Source of the DNA: Paracoccus marcusii
GTDB lineage: Bacteria; Pseudomonadota; Alphaproteobacteria; Rhodobacterales; Rhodobacteraceae
DNA: 64,000 bases
NCBI RefSeq assembly: GCF_028621715.1
Contig: NZ_CP117466.1
Coordinates: 2,616,501 to 2,680,500, forward strand
Direction: 5' to 3'
The translations under genes were made by a program, and so were the position numbers. Shown here piece by piece: positions 1 to 10,301 of the stretch. The notes under the pieces are model-generated. The model saw nothing but the letters and a program-made list of their open reading frames with translations. It did not search any database and had not been told where the DNA came from. How positions within the stretch are numbered: position 1 is the stretch's first letter; every line of letters starts with the position of its first letter.

Positions 1-25
1 ACCCCGCAACGGATCGGATTGCATC

Positions 26-673
26 GTGATGAAACACCTGTCGGAACGCCGTGACCCCAGGGGTCTGCACGACCGCGCCATCAGTGCCGCGATGACGCTT
101 GTCCTGGACCAACGCCGCCAGCCCCCCACGATTGCCGATATTGCCGAAGCCGTCGACGAACCCGTCGAACGGGTCCGTGCCTTGTTCGCCGATGAACGCG
201 CCCTGCTGGTGGCCAGCGTCGAACAGGCGCTGGTCGTGCTGATCGACAGCTGCACCCGCGCGGTGGTCCGCGTCGATCCCGACGACCCCGTCGCGCAGTT
301 CCTGAGCCTGGGCGACACCTATCTGGATTGGGCCTGCCGCTATCCCGCGCAGTTTAGGCTGCTGCAGGACTGCGATCTGACCAACGCACGGCATGAACCC
401 ATCCTGCGGCGCTATACCGACAGCATCGCCGATCTGACGCTGCGCATGCTGGCGCGGGCCCGCGATACCGGTCGCCTGCACCCGCGCGAGGATATCGCGA
501 TGCTGGCCCTGTCCGCGCGCTGCTATGTGGTGGGGCTTGCGCGGCTGGTTCTGGACGGCCGCCTAAAGGATTGGACCGAAGAGCGCGATTCCCTGACCAC
601 CGCCAAGCATCTGACGCATGATTTCGTGCATCGCATGGCGCGCAGCAGCCAGCCCCATATGGCCGGCATGTGA
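26..673 (+). CDS. TetR-family transcriptional regulator
   Basis: Predicted cytoplasmic DNA-binding repressor of 215 residues, a normal TetR length. A helix-turn-helix lies near residues 34-54 (TIADIAEAV followed by VERVRALF), and the rest is an alpha-helical C-terminal ligand-binding region without a motif that identifies the effector. The frame opens with adjacent GTG and ATG codons; either could start it. It sits just upstream of ahcY in the same direction with a 75-base gap, which may only be proximity. Family assignment is fairly secure; the regulon is unknown. It is the only TetR gene in the window, so it is a weak candidate for the palindromic operator in front of the isovalerate operon. 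Confidence 0.75.
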   Translation: MMKHLSERRDPRGLHDRAISAAMTLVLDQRRQPPTIADIAEAVDEPVERVRALFADERALLVASVEQALVVLIDSCTRAVVRVDPDDPVAQFLSLGDTYLDWACRYPAQFRLLQDCDLTNARHEPILRRYTDSIADLTLRMLARARDTGRLHPREDIAMLALSARCYVVGLARLVLDGRLKDWTEERDSLTTAKHLTHDFVHRMARSSQPHMAGM

Positions 674-748
674 CGGATTAGCCCCTTTCGGACCCATGGT
701 GCTTGCGGTATCCCGGTTGCAACCTGTGAATGACCGAAGAGAGCAGCC

Positions 749-2134
749 GTGACCGATTACATCATCAAGGACATTGCGCTGGCCGAATACGGCCGCAAGG
801 AACTGGACATCGCCGAGACGGAAATGCCCGGCCTGATGGCGCTGCGTTCCGAATACGGCGAGGCCAAGCCGCTGGCGGGCGCCCGGATCGTCGGCAGCCT
901 GCACATGACCATCCAGACCGCCGTCCTGATCGAGACGCTGACCCATCTGGGCGCGGATGTCCGTTGGGCCTCCTGCAACATCTACTCGACCCAGGATCAC
1001 GCCGCTGCCGCCATCGCCGCTGCGGGTGTCCCGGTCTTTGCCATCAAGGGGCAGAGCCTGGCCGAGCATTGGGATTACCTTGATCGCTCGTTCCAGTTCC
1101 CCGAGGGCCCGAACCTGATCCTGGATGATGGCGGCGATGCGACTCTGTACATCCTGCTGGGCGCCCGCGCCGAGGCCGGCGAGGACGTGATCCCCGTGCC
1201 GCAGTCGGACGAGGAAACCGTCATCAAGGCGCAGATCGCCAAGCGCCTGGCGCAGTCGCCCGGCTGGTTCACGAAGATGCGCGACCAGATCGTCGGCGTG
1301 TCCGAGGAGACGACAACCGGCGTCCACCGCCTGTACGACCTGCAGAAGAACGGCCAGCTGCCCTTCCCCGCGATCAACGTGAACGACAGCGTGACCAAGT
1401 CGAAATTCGACAACAAGTACGGCTGCAAGGAATCGCTGGTCGACGGCATCCGCCGTGCCACCGACGTGATGATGGCGGGCAAGGTCGCTGTCGTCTGCGG
1501 CTATGGCGACGTGGGCAAGGGCTCGGCCGCCAGCCTTCAGGGCGCGGGCGCCCGCGTGAAGGTGACCGAGGTCGATCCGATCTGCGCGCTGCAGGCCGCG
1601 ATGGACGGGTTCGAGGTCGTGACCCTGGAGGATGTTGCCGACAGCGCCGACATCTTCATCACCACCACCGGCAACCGCGACGTGATCCGGTTGGAGCACA
1701 TGCGCGCCATGAAGGACATGGCGATCGTCGGCAACATCGGCCATTTCGACAACGAGATCCAGGTCGCGGCGCTGCGCAACCACAAATGGACCAATATCAA
1801 GGACCAGGTGGACATGATCGAGATGCCGTCGGGCAATCGCATCATCCTGCTGTCGCAGGGGCGCCTGCTGAACCTGGGCAATGCCACGGGCCACCCGTCT
1901 TTCGTGATGTCGGCCAGCTTCACCAACCAGGTGCTGGCGCAGATCGAGCTGTGGACCAAGGGCGACGACTACAAGCCCGGCGTCTACATCCTGCCCAAGG
2001 CGCTGGACGAAAAGGTCGCGCGACTGCACCTGGACAAGATCGGTGCGAAACTGTCCGTGCTGTCGTCCGAACAGGCCGCCTATATCGGCGTGACGCCCGA
2101 GGGCCCCTTCAAATCCGACCATTACCGGTATTGA
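749..2134 (+). CDS. ahcY: S-adenosylhomocysteine hydrolase (adenosylhomocysteinase)
   Basis: NAD-dependent cytosolic enzyme that splits S-adenosylhomocysteine into homocysteine and adenosine, removing the product inhibitor of methyltransferases. The 461-residue length fits the long bacterial form. The NAD-binding loop [10 protein letters not shown] lies near residue 251, followed by TTTGNRDVI and the conserved [10 protein letters not shown] segment; the C-terminus ends in the expected KSDHYRY. The start is GTG, preceded by a purine-rich GAAGAGAG. The stop lies four bases before metK, so the two steps of the SAM cycle should be co-transcribed. I saw no riboswitch core in the short upstream leader. 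Very secure. Confidence 0.97.
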   Translation: MTDYIIKDIALAEYGRKELDIAETEMPGLMALRSEYGEAKPLAGARIVGSLHMTIQTAVLIETLTHLGADVRWASCNIYSTQDHAAAAIAAAGVPVFAIKGQSLAEHWDYLDRSFQFPEGPNLILDDGGDATLYILLGARAEAGEDVIPVPQSDEETVIKAQIAKRLAQSPGWFTKMRDQIVGVSEETTTGVHRLYDLQKNGQLPFPAINVNDSVTKSKFDNKYGCKESLVDGIRRATDVMMAGKVAVVCGYGDVGKGSAASLQGAGARVKVTEVDPICALQAAMDGFEVVTLEDVADSADIFITTTGNRDVIRLEHMRAMKDMAIVGNIGHFDNEIQVAALRNHKWTNIKDQVDMIEMPSGNRIILLSQGRLLNLGNATGHPSFVMSASFTNQVLAQIELWTKGDDYKPGVYILPKALDEKVARLHLDKIGAKLSVLSSEQAAYIGVTPEGPFKSDHYRY

Positions 2135-2138
2135 TGTC

Positions 2139-3317
2139 ATGACAGAGTATTCGACCTTTACCTCGGAATCCGTGTCCGAGGGCCATCCCGACAAGATCGC
2201 CGACCAGATTTCGGACGCGATCCTGGACGCCATCCTGGCCGAGGACGCGCGCGCCCGCGTTGCGTGCGAGACCATGGTCAAGACCGGCGTCGCCATCATC
2301 TCGGGAGAGATCACCACCAGTGCCTGGGTGGATCTGGAATCCATCGTGCGCGGGGTGATCACCGACATCGGCTATAATTCGTCGGATGTGGGGTTTGACG
2401 GGGCGACCTGCTCGGTCATCAACATCATCGGCAAGCAGTCGCCCGAGATCAACCAGGGCGTCGACCGCGCCAGCTTGGAGGAGCAGGGCGCAGGCGACCA
2501 GGGCCTGATGTTCGGCTATGCCAGCGACGAAACCGACGTGCTGATGCCCGCCGCGATCACCTATGCCCATCGTCTGGTCGAACGCCAGGCGGCGGTGCGG
2601 CGCGACGGCACTCTGCCTTGGCTGCGCCCGGATGCCAAATCGCAGCTGACGCTGCGTTATGACGCCGACGGCCGCCCCGAGGGGATCGACGCGGTCGTGC
2701 TGTCCACCCAGCACAACCCCGAGATCAGCCTGGCCGACCTGCGCGAGGCGGTGATCGAGGAGATCATCCGCCCGGTCCTGCCTGCGGAATGGCTGTCGGA
2801 CGGGACCAAGTTCTTCATCAACCCCACCGGCAAGTTCGTCATCGGCGGTCCCGTCGGCGATTGCGGCCTGACCGGGCGCAAGATCATCGTCGACAGCTAT
2901 GGCGGCATGGCCCGTCATGGCGGCGGTGCGTTCTCGGGCAAGGATCCGTCCAAGGTCGACCGCTCGGCGGCCTATGCCGGCCGTTGGGTTGCCAAGAACA
3001 TCGTGGCGGCCGGTCTGGCCAAGCGCTGCGAGATCCAGGTCAGCTATGCGATCGGCGTGGCCGAGCCCACCTCGATCAGCCTGAACTGCTTCGGGACCGA
3101 AACCGTGCTGGTCGACCGGATCGTCGCGGCTGTGCGCGAGGTGTTCGACCTGCGCCCGTTCGCGATCATCCGCGAACTGGACCTGCTGCATCCGATCTAT
3201 CGCCCGACGGCCAGCTATGGCCATTTCGGTCGCGAACCCTATGCGCTGAACGGGGCGACCGCGTTCAGCTGGGAACGCACCGACAAGGCAGATGCGCTGA
3301 AAGCGGCGCTGAGCTGA
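2139..3317 (+). CDS. metK: S-adenosylmethionine synthetase
   Basis: Makes S-adenosylmethionine from methionine and ATP in the cytosol. The 392 residues carry the three family signatures: EGHPDK near the N-terminus, [12 protein letters not shown] in the first third, and [19 protein letters not shown] near residue 260. It follows ahcY by four bases and is closed by a strong intrinsic terminator, so the pair forms a compact SAM-recycling operon. In many Rhodobacterales metK has its own leader with a SAM/SAH riboswitch; with only four bases between the genes there is no room for one here. Very secure. Confidence 0.97.
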   Translation: MTEYSTFTSESVSEGHPDKIADQISDAILDAILAEDARARVACETMVKTGVAIISGEITTSAWVDLESIVRGVITDIGYNSSDVGFDGATCSVINIIGKQSPEINQGVDRASLEEQGAGDQGLMFGYASDETDVLMPAAITYAHRLVERQAAVRRDGTLPWLRPDAKSQLTLRYDADGRPEGIDAVVLSTQHNPEISLADLREAVIEEIIRPVLPAEWLSDGTKFFINPTGKFVIGGPVGDCGLTGRKIIVDSYGGMARHGGGAFSGKDPSKVDRSAAYAGRWVAKNIVAAGLAKRCEIQVSYAIGVAEPTSISLNCFGTETVLVDRIVAAVREVFDLRPFAIIRELDLLHPIYRPTASYGHFGREPYALNGATAFSWERTDKADALKAALS

Positions 3318-3323
3318 ACGACG

Positions 3324-3350
3324 AAGGCCGCCCCGCCGGGCGGCCTTTTT
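3324..3350 (+). terminator. Intrinsic terminator after metK
   Basis: A GC-rich hairpin with arms AAGGCCGCCC and GGGCGGCCTT is followed directly by a run of T. It ends the ahcY-metK transcript and separates it from the converging lipid-binding protein gene. Confidence 0.85.
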
Positions 3351-3355
3351 CCTTG

Positions 3356-3814
3356 TCATCCATACAGCTTGCGGGCTCGATCCTCGAAGGCGCGGACGAT
3401 GCGGGACATCGCCTCGTGGAAGACGACGCCGATCAGGCGCTGAAGGATCGCATTCTTGAATTCGAAATCCACGAAGAACTCGACATGACAGCCCCCTTCC
3501 GGGCGATCCTTGAAGGACCAGCCGCTGCGCATGTACTTGAACGGGCCGTCCAGATATTCCGTGTCGATCTTCCAGACGCCGTCCTGTTCGGGCCACAGGA
3601 CGACCCGGCTTCCAAAGCGTTCCCGAAAGACCTTGAAGCTGATGACCAGATCGGCGGCGATCTCCTCCGCGCCGTCGGGGCGGGTGGTGCGCGTCCGGAT
3701 GCGGGCCGCACTGTTCCAAGGCAGGAACTGCGGATAGCTTTCGATATCGGCCACCAGATCGTACATCTGGCGGGCACTGTAGGGAAGGTTGCGGCTGTCG
3801 CGGTGGTTCGGCAC
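3356..3814 (-). CDS. COQ10/RatA-like START-domain protein
   Basis: Predicted 152-residue lipid-binding protein of the polyketide cyclase/START superfamily, closest to the COQ10 and RatA group; the likely role is binding or chaperoning ubiquinone or a related isoprenoid for respiration. Features seen are the N-terminal PYSARQMYDLVADIESYPQFL helix-strand segment typical of the group, a central beta-rich region, and a long C-terminal helix (FHEAMSRIVRAFEDRARKLY). RatA was named as a toxin blocking ribosome association in E. coli, but alphaproteobacterial members are usually treated as COQ10 homologues, and no antitoxin gene is present here. It is transcribed towards metK. Family secure, exact role inferred. 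Confidence 0.85.
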   Translation of the reverse strand: MPNHRDSRNLPYSARQMYDLVADIESYPQFLPWNSAARIRTRTTRPDGAEEIAADLVISFKVFRERFGSRVVLWPEQDGVWKIDTEYLDGPFKYMRSGWSFKDRPEGGCHVEFFVDFEFKNAILQRLIGVVFHEAMSRIVRAFEDRARKLYG

Positions 3815-3885
3815 GGGCTATCGCTCTTGAGTTTCGTCGCGGCGTCTGTTTCGATTCGGCACCGATTTAACAGGCAGGACGCGCG

Positions 3886-4065
3886 ATGAACATGATATGG
3901 CTGCTGCGTGCGGCAAAATGGGCGCGCAACCCTCCCAGTGCCAAGATGGTCAAGCTGGTGATCGCCGTGATCGCGATCGGGCTTGCGCTGCTGGCGCTGG
4001 AAAAGCTGGGCTGGTGGCCGGACTGGGCCACGCAGGACCAACGCCCGCACCGCCTGCCCCGCTGA
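3886..4065 (+). CDS. Small single-pass membrane protein, 59 residues
   Basis: A short gene of 59 codons opening MNMIWLLRAAKWARNPPSAK. Residues 22-38 (VKLVIAVIAIGLALLAL) form one hydrophobic membrane segment, preceded by a basic patch and followed by a Trp-rich tail (GWWPDWATQ). GGCAGGAC sits at ribosome-binding distance before the ATG. From memory, similar short proteins with the R/K-W-NPPSA motif lie beside COQ10-like genes in other Rhodobacteraceae, which supports a real gene; I could not check this. The function is unknown. It diverges from the COQ10-like gene, and its stop is three bases from the stop of a second tiny gene on the other strand. Confidence 0.7.
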   Translation: MNMIWLLRAAKWARNPPSAKMVKLVIAVIAIGLALLALEKLGWWPDWATQDQRPHRLPR

Positions 4066-4068
4066 CGG

Positions 4069-4173
4069 TCAGTCGCGATCGCGAATGGCGACCGGACGGG
4101 GCTTGGGCGCACCCAGGGCCAAGGTGATGGCGAAAGCGGTCAGAAGGCCCGCGAAAGTCAGGATCAGGGTCAT
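4069..4173 (-). CDS. Tiny predicted membrane protein, 34 residues
   Basis: An open frame of 34 codons whose product begins MTLILTFAGLLTAFAITLAL, one membrane-spanning stretch, then a proline- and arginine-rich polar tail (APKPRPVAIRDRD). A near-perfect Shine-Dalgarno GGAGG sits five bases before the second of two adjacent ATG codons; using the first ATG (at 4176) adds one residue. It follows the zinc metallopeptidase gene by about 30 bases on the same strand, so it could be the last gene of that transcript. No family is recognised. The case rests on the ribosome-binding site, the hydrophobic profile and the position; conservation was not tested. Confidence 0.55.
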   Translation of the reverse strand: MTLILTFAGLLTAFAITLALGAPKPRPVAIRDRD

Positions 4174-4202
4174 CATTTCCTCCGGTCTGTAAAGTGTCGG
4201 GA

Positions 4203-5039
4203 TCACAGGGCCCCGGCACCGAATGTGTCACATTGTCTCATGTCGCCCGAGTCGAACCCGCGCATCAGCCATTCTTGACGCTGCGCCGCGCTTCCGTGTG
4301 TGAAGCTGTCGGGCATGGGGGTCCGGCCCGCACTGGCCTGGATCACGTCATCGCCGACGGCCTCTGCTGCGCGCATCGCCTCGTCCAGATCGCCAACGTC
4401 CAGGGTGCCGAAACGTTCCTGCGCCTGGCGCGCCCAGATGCCGGCATAGCAGTCGGCCTGCAGCTCGGTCGCGACGGACAACTGGTTGGCCTGCGTTTCC
4501 GAAAGACCCGGCTGCTGTGCGGCGCCAAGGGTGCCGGTCAGGTTCTGGACGTGATGCCCCACCTCGTGCGCAATGACATAGGCTGCGGCGAAATCGCCCC
4601 CCGCACCCATGCGATCCGCCATCATGTCGAAGAAGTCGGTGTCCAGATAGACGCGCTGATCGCCGGGGCAGTAGAACGGACCCATGGCCGACGACGCACC
4701 ACCGCAGGCCGACTGCACCACGCCGCTGAACAGGACCAGGGTCGGATCCTGATAGGCGACGCCCGCCTGCTGCTGCAGCACGGGCTGCCAGACCTCTTCG
4801 GTGTCGGCCAGAACCACGCTGACGAATTCGCCCCATTCCTGGTCGCGCTGGCTCAGTTCGGTGGGCTGCCCGCCGCCCTGATCCAGGCCCTGGACCAGCG
4901 GCGTCACGTCGATCCCGAAGAAATAGCCGACCGCCAGCACCACCAGCGTGCCCGCCACGCCCAATCCGCCGACCCCGGCACGGCCCATGCCCCGCCGATC
5001 CTCGACATTTCCGCTGCCCCGTCGTCCGCGCCACTGCAT
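4203..5039 (-). CDS. Neutral zinc metallopeptidase, YpfJ family
   Basis: Membrane-anchored metalloprotease-like protein of 278 residues. The N-terminus MQWRGRRGSGNVEDRRG is the hallmark of the YpfJ family and fixes the start, although the frame stays open further upstream. One membrane segment follows (GVAGTLVVLAVGYFFGI), then a soluble domain with the zinc motif HEVGH at residues 158-162 and a downstream ELQADCYAGIWA segment carrying the third-ligand region. Substrates are not established for the family. A 34-codon membrane-protein gene follows it closely. The membrane-protein/dsbB pair is divergent on the other side, across about 150 bases without an identifiable feature. Confidence 0.9.
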   Translation of the reverse strand: MQWRGRRGSGNVEDRRGMGRAGVGGLGVAGTLVVLAVGYFFGIDVTPLVQGLDQGGGQPTELSQRDQEWGEFVSVVLADTEEVWQPVLQQQAGVAYQDPTLVLFSGVVQSACGGASSAMGPFYCPGDQRVYLDTDFFDMMADRMGAGGDFAAAYVIAHEVGHHVQNLTGTLGAAQQPGLSETQANQLSVATELQADCYAGIWARQAQERFGTLDVGDLDEAMRAAEAVGDDVIQASAGRTPMPDSFTHGSAAQRQEWLMRGFDSGDMRQCDTFGAGAL

Positions 5040-5187
5040 GCCCTGGTCCCCCTGCTGGCTGTCGCCCCGAACGCCCCGCCCCGCCGGGGGTTCCCGCCGA
5101 CCATCACAGCGCCGCGACGGGCGTGCAAGGCGCTTGACGCGACGGCCCTGCGGGGGGATGCACGGGGCACGCGACAAAGGGGCGGAC

Positions 5188-5766
5188 ATGCTGCGCAGGC
5201 TATACGACTGGACCATGGGGCTGGCGTCGCATCGCCACGCGAACGCGTCGCTGTTCACGGTCAGCTTCATCGAAAGTTCGGTCTTTCCGATCCCGCCCGA
5301 CGTGCTGATGATCCCGATGGTGCTGGCGCAGCGGGCGCGGGCCTGGGCCATTGCCTTCATCGCCACGGCGGGGTCGGTTCTGGGCGCGCTGCTGGGATAC
5401 GCGATCGGCGCGATCCTGATGGACAGCGTCGGCATGTGGGTTCTGACCATGTACGGCAAGGAGGCCGCGTTCGACGACCTGGCCGCGCGCTTTGCCGAGT
5501 TCGGCGGTTGGGCGGTGCTGGTCGCGGCGCTGACGCCGTTTCCGTTCAAGGTCATCACCATCTTTTCCGGCGCCGTGGGCTTTTCGTTGCCCCTGTTCGT
5601 GCTGACCAGCATCATCGGCCGCGCGGGGCGGTTCTATGTCGTGGCCGGGCTGCTGTGGCGGTTTGGTCCGCCGATTCGCGATTTCATCGAACGTCGGCTT
5701 GGGCTGATGTTCTCCATCTTCATGGCCTGCCTGATCGGCGGCTTTGCGGCGGTGAGGTACCTGTGA
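5188..5766 (+). CDS. YqaA/DedA-like integral membrane protein
   Basis: Polytopic inner-membrane protein of 192 residues with the VTT/SNARE-associated fold. Recognisable parts are FIESSVFPIPPDVLMIP near residue 32, the glycine-rich GSVLGALLGYAIG, and the TPFPFKVITIFSGAVG re-entrant region. Relatives in the DedA group are linked to lipid flipping and membrane homeostasis; this member's substrate is unknown. The ATG was chosen because AAAGGGGCGG sits just upstream and the product then begins MLRRLYDW like its relatives; an in-frame ATG slightly upstream is less likely. Its stop overlaps the GTG start of dsbB, so the two are translationally coupled. Confidence 0.85.
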   Translation: MLRRLYDWTMGLASHRHANASLFTVSFIESSVFPIPPDVLMIPMVLAQRARAWAIAFIATAGSVLGALLGYAIGAILMDSVGMWVLTMYGKEAAFDDLAARFAEFGGWAVLVAALTPFPFKVITIFSGAVGFSLPLFVLTSIIGRAGRFYVVAGLLWRFGPPIRDFIERRLGLMFSIFMACLIGGFAAVRYL

Positions 5767-6230
5767 CGGGCATCAGGCTTTCCCTTCTGGCGGGCGCGGG
5801 GTCCGCGCTGCTGCTGATCGCGGCGCTTGGCTTCCAGGCGGCGGGCTATGCCCCGTGCGAGCTGTGCATCCTGCAGCGCTGGCCGCATGTGGCGGCGGCT
5901 GGCATCGCGGCACTGATCTGGCTGACCGGCCGGGTGCGGGCGCTGGCGGTTCTGGGAATGATCGCGGCGGGTGCGGCGATGGGGCTTGCGATCTATCACG
6001 TCGGGGTCGAAATGACATGGTGGGCCGGACCGGCGCATTGTTCGGGCGGCGTGGGCGATCTGTCGCGGATGACCACCCAGGACCTGATGGCCCGCCTGCA
6101 ATCCGCCCCAGTGGTCCGCTGCGACGAGATCGCGTGGCAGTTCATGGGCGTATCCATGGCGGGCTGGAACGCGATCCTGTCGGCGGGTCTGGCGGGCCTG
6201 TGGGCAGTGGCCGCCCGCAAAGGCGCCTGA
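5763..6230 (+). CDS. dsbB: Disulfide bond formation protein B
   Basis: Inner-membrane oxidoreductase that reoxidises periplasmic DsbA and passes electrons to quinone. The 155-residue protein has four hydrophobic segments, the first cysteine pair CELC at residues 32-35 and a second periplasmic pair at about C93 and C120, the expected DsbB arrangement. The GTG start overlaps the stop of the preceding YqaA-like gene (GTGA). No dsbA is in the window. Identification is good from topology and cysteine layout. Confidence 0.88.
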   Translation: MTGIRLSLLAGAGSALLLIAALGFQAAGYAPCELCILQRWPHVAAAGIAALIWLTGRVRALAVLGMIAAGAAMGLAIYHVGVEMTWWAGPAHCSGGVGDLSRMTTQDLMARLQSAPVVRCDEIAWQFMGVSMAGWNAILSAGLAGLWAVAARKGA

Positions 6231-6275
6231 GACCCCCGCAAGGCGTGATTTCCTGACCTTGGGGGCGGGGCGCGA

Positions 6276-6304
6276 TTGCCCCCTGCGGCAGGCTCGGCTA
6301 TACC
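6276..6304 (+). promoter_or_regulatory. Candidate sigma-70-type promoter for gyrA
   Basis: TTGCCC and TATACC are separated by 17 bases and end 29 bases before the gyrA start. The -35 lies in a GC-rich inverted repeat (GGGGGC and GCCCCC). Found by eye. Confidence 0.45.
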
Positions 6305-6333
6305 GAACCCCAACTAGATGTTGAGGAATACCC

Positions 6334-9111
<2,778 letters not shown>

Positions 9112-9120
9112 CATCATCGA

Positions 9121-9150
9121 CCCGACCCCGGCCGCCGGGGTCGGGTTTTT
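9121..9150 (+). terminator. Intrinsic terminator after gyrA
   Basis: A perfect 11-bp stem CCCGACCCCGG / CCGGGGTCGGG with a three-base loop is followed by five T residues, ten bases after the gyrA stop. Confidence 0.93.
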
Positions 9151-9170
9151 CCGATCCGCAGGGGCGTCAT

Positions 9171-10259
9171 TTGGACCATTCGAACGAGACCGTGCTGAGA
9201 GAGCGCCTGCAGACCGGGTTTCTGGGGCTGATCGCATTCTCGCTGCTGATGTTCATGCTGGTGCAGGCCAAGTTCATCCTGATCTCTCTGGCGATCGCGA
9301 TCATCCTGTTCTCGCTGACTTCGGATGCGATTCATGCCATCTCGACCCGGCTTCGGGTGCCGAACTGGTTGGCAACCACGCTGGCGCTGATCGGGATCGC
9401 GCTTGGGCTGCTGTGGGTGTCGACCACCATCGTCGCGCAGGTGAACGAGGTGGTGTTCCTGGCGATCAGCTATGCCGAACGGGCGCAGGCCGCCCTGCCC
9501 GCCCTGACCGAGCGTCTTGGCCCCGAGGCACAGGAACGCATCATCACGGCGCTGACCAACTTCAACATCACCGGCTGGATCCGGTCGTTGGCGGGACAGG
9601 CCTCCGGGCTGTTGTCGGGCAGCGTGCTGGTGATCCTGTTCGTGGGATTCATGTTCGCCGAACAGGTGTGGTTCCCGCTGAAGATCGAGCGTTTGGCCAA
9701 TGATGCCGACCATGCGCGCCAGATCCGCCGCATCATCGCGTCCATCATGCACCGCGTGAACCGCTATCTGGTGGTCAAGACCGGGGTCAGCGCGGTCACG
9801 GCCTCGATCGTCTGGCTGATCTTCTGGACGATGGGGCTGGAGCTGGCCACCGCGGTGGCCCTTCTGACCTTCGTCCTGAACTTCATCCCGTCGGTCGGGT
9901 CGATCATCGCGACGCTGATCGCGGTCCTTCTGGCCTTCGTGCTGACCGGCGATCCGACGGCCACGGTGATCGTGGGCGTGCTGTGCGCGGTCACGCAGTT
10001 CCTGATCGGAAACATCATCGATCCGATGCTGCTGGGCCAGACGCTGCGGCTGTCCAGTTTCGGCATCATCCTGTCGCTTGCCTTCTGGGGGGCGATCTGG
10101 GGGGTGCCGGGGATGTTCCTGGCGGTTCCGATCATGGTCGCGCTGATGATCATCTGCGCCCATATCCCCTGGCTGCGGGGCGTCGCCGTGATGCTGTCGC
10201 GCGAAGGGTTGCCCGATGACGGTGACAACGACGTCCAATCTGACCGGATGGCGGCCTGA
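9171..10259 (+). CDS. AI-2E family transporter (putative permease)
   Basis: Polytopic inner-membrane protein of 362 residues from the AI-2 exporter/PerM superfamily. It has an N-terminal cluster of membrane helices, a soluble central helical region (residues 90-150), and the C-terminal set containing FIPSVGSIIATLIA and the late GNIIDPMLLGQTLRLS segment typical of the family. The transported molecule cannot be told from sequence; members export autoinducer-2, sodium or other solutes. The most upstream start is TTG behind CAGGGGCG; an in-frame GTG seven codons later is an alternative. It starts just after the gyrA terminator, so it needs its own promoter, which I did not find. Confidence 0.85.
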   Translation: MDHSNETVLRERLQTGFLGLIAFSLLMFMLVQAKFILISLAIAIILFSLTSDAIHAISTRLRVPNWLATTLALIGIALGLLWVSTTIVAQVNEVVFLAISYAERAQAALPALTERLGPEAQERIITALTNFNITGWIRSLAGQASGLLSGSVLVILFVGFMFAEQVWFPLKIERLANDADHARQIRRIIASIMHRVNRYLVVKTGVSAVTASIVWLIFWTMGLELATAVALLTFVLNFIPSVGSIIATLIAVLLAFVLTGDPTATVIVGVLCAVTQFLIGNIIDPMLLGQTLRLSSFGIILSLAFWGAIWGVPGMFLAVPIMVALMIICAHIPWLRGVAVMLSREGLPDDGDNDVQSDRMAA

Positions 10260-10301
10260 TCCGGGACATGCGGCGCCTGGCCCCATGCCCCGGAGGCTCG
10301 A

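Noticed and set aside
674..748. Possible SAM/SAH riboswitch in the ahcY leader (a CGG-x5-CGGTTG segment in a small hairpin)
   Set aside because: The downstream strand that should pair with the loop and mask the ribosome-binding site is missing, so the pseudoknot cannot form as in known members.
563..2368. Long minus-strand frame antisense to ahcY and metK
   Set aside because: The translation has no recognisable domain and the plus-strand genes are certain.
3356..3814. RatA toxin of a toxin-antitoxin pair
   Set aside because: No RatB-like antitoxin gene adjoins it and the protein fits the COQ10 group equally well.
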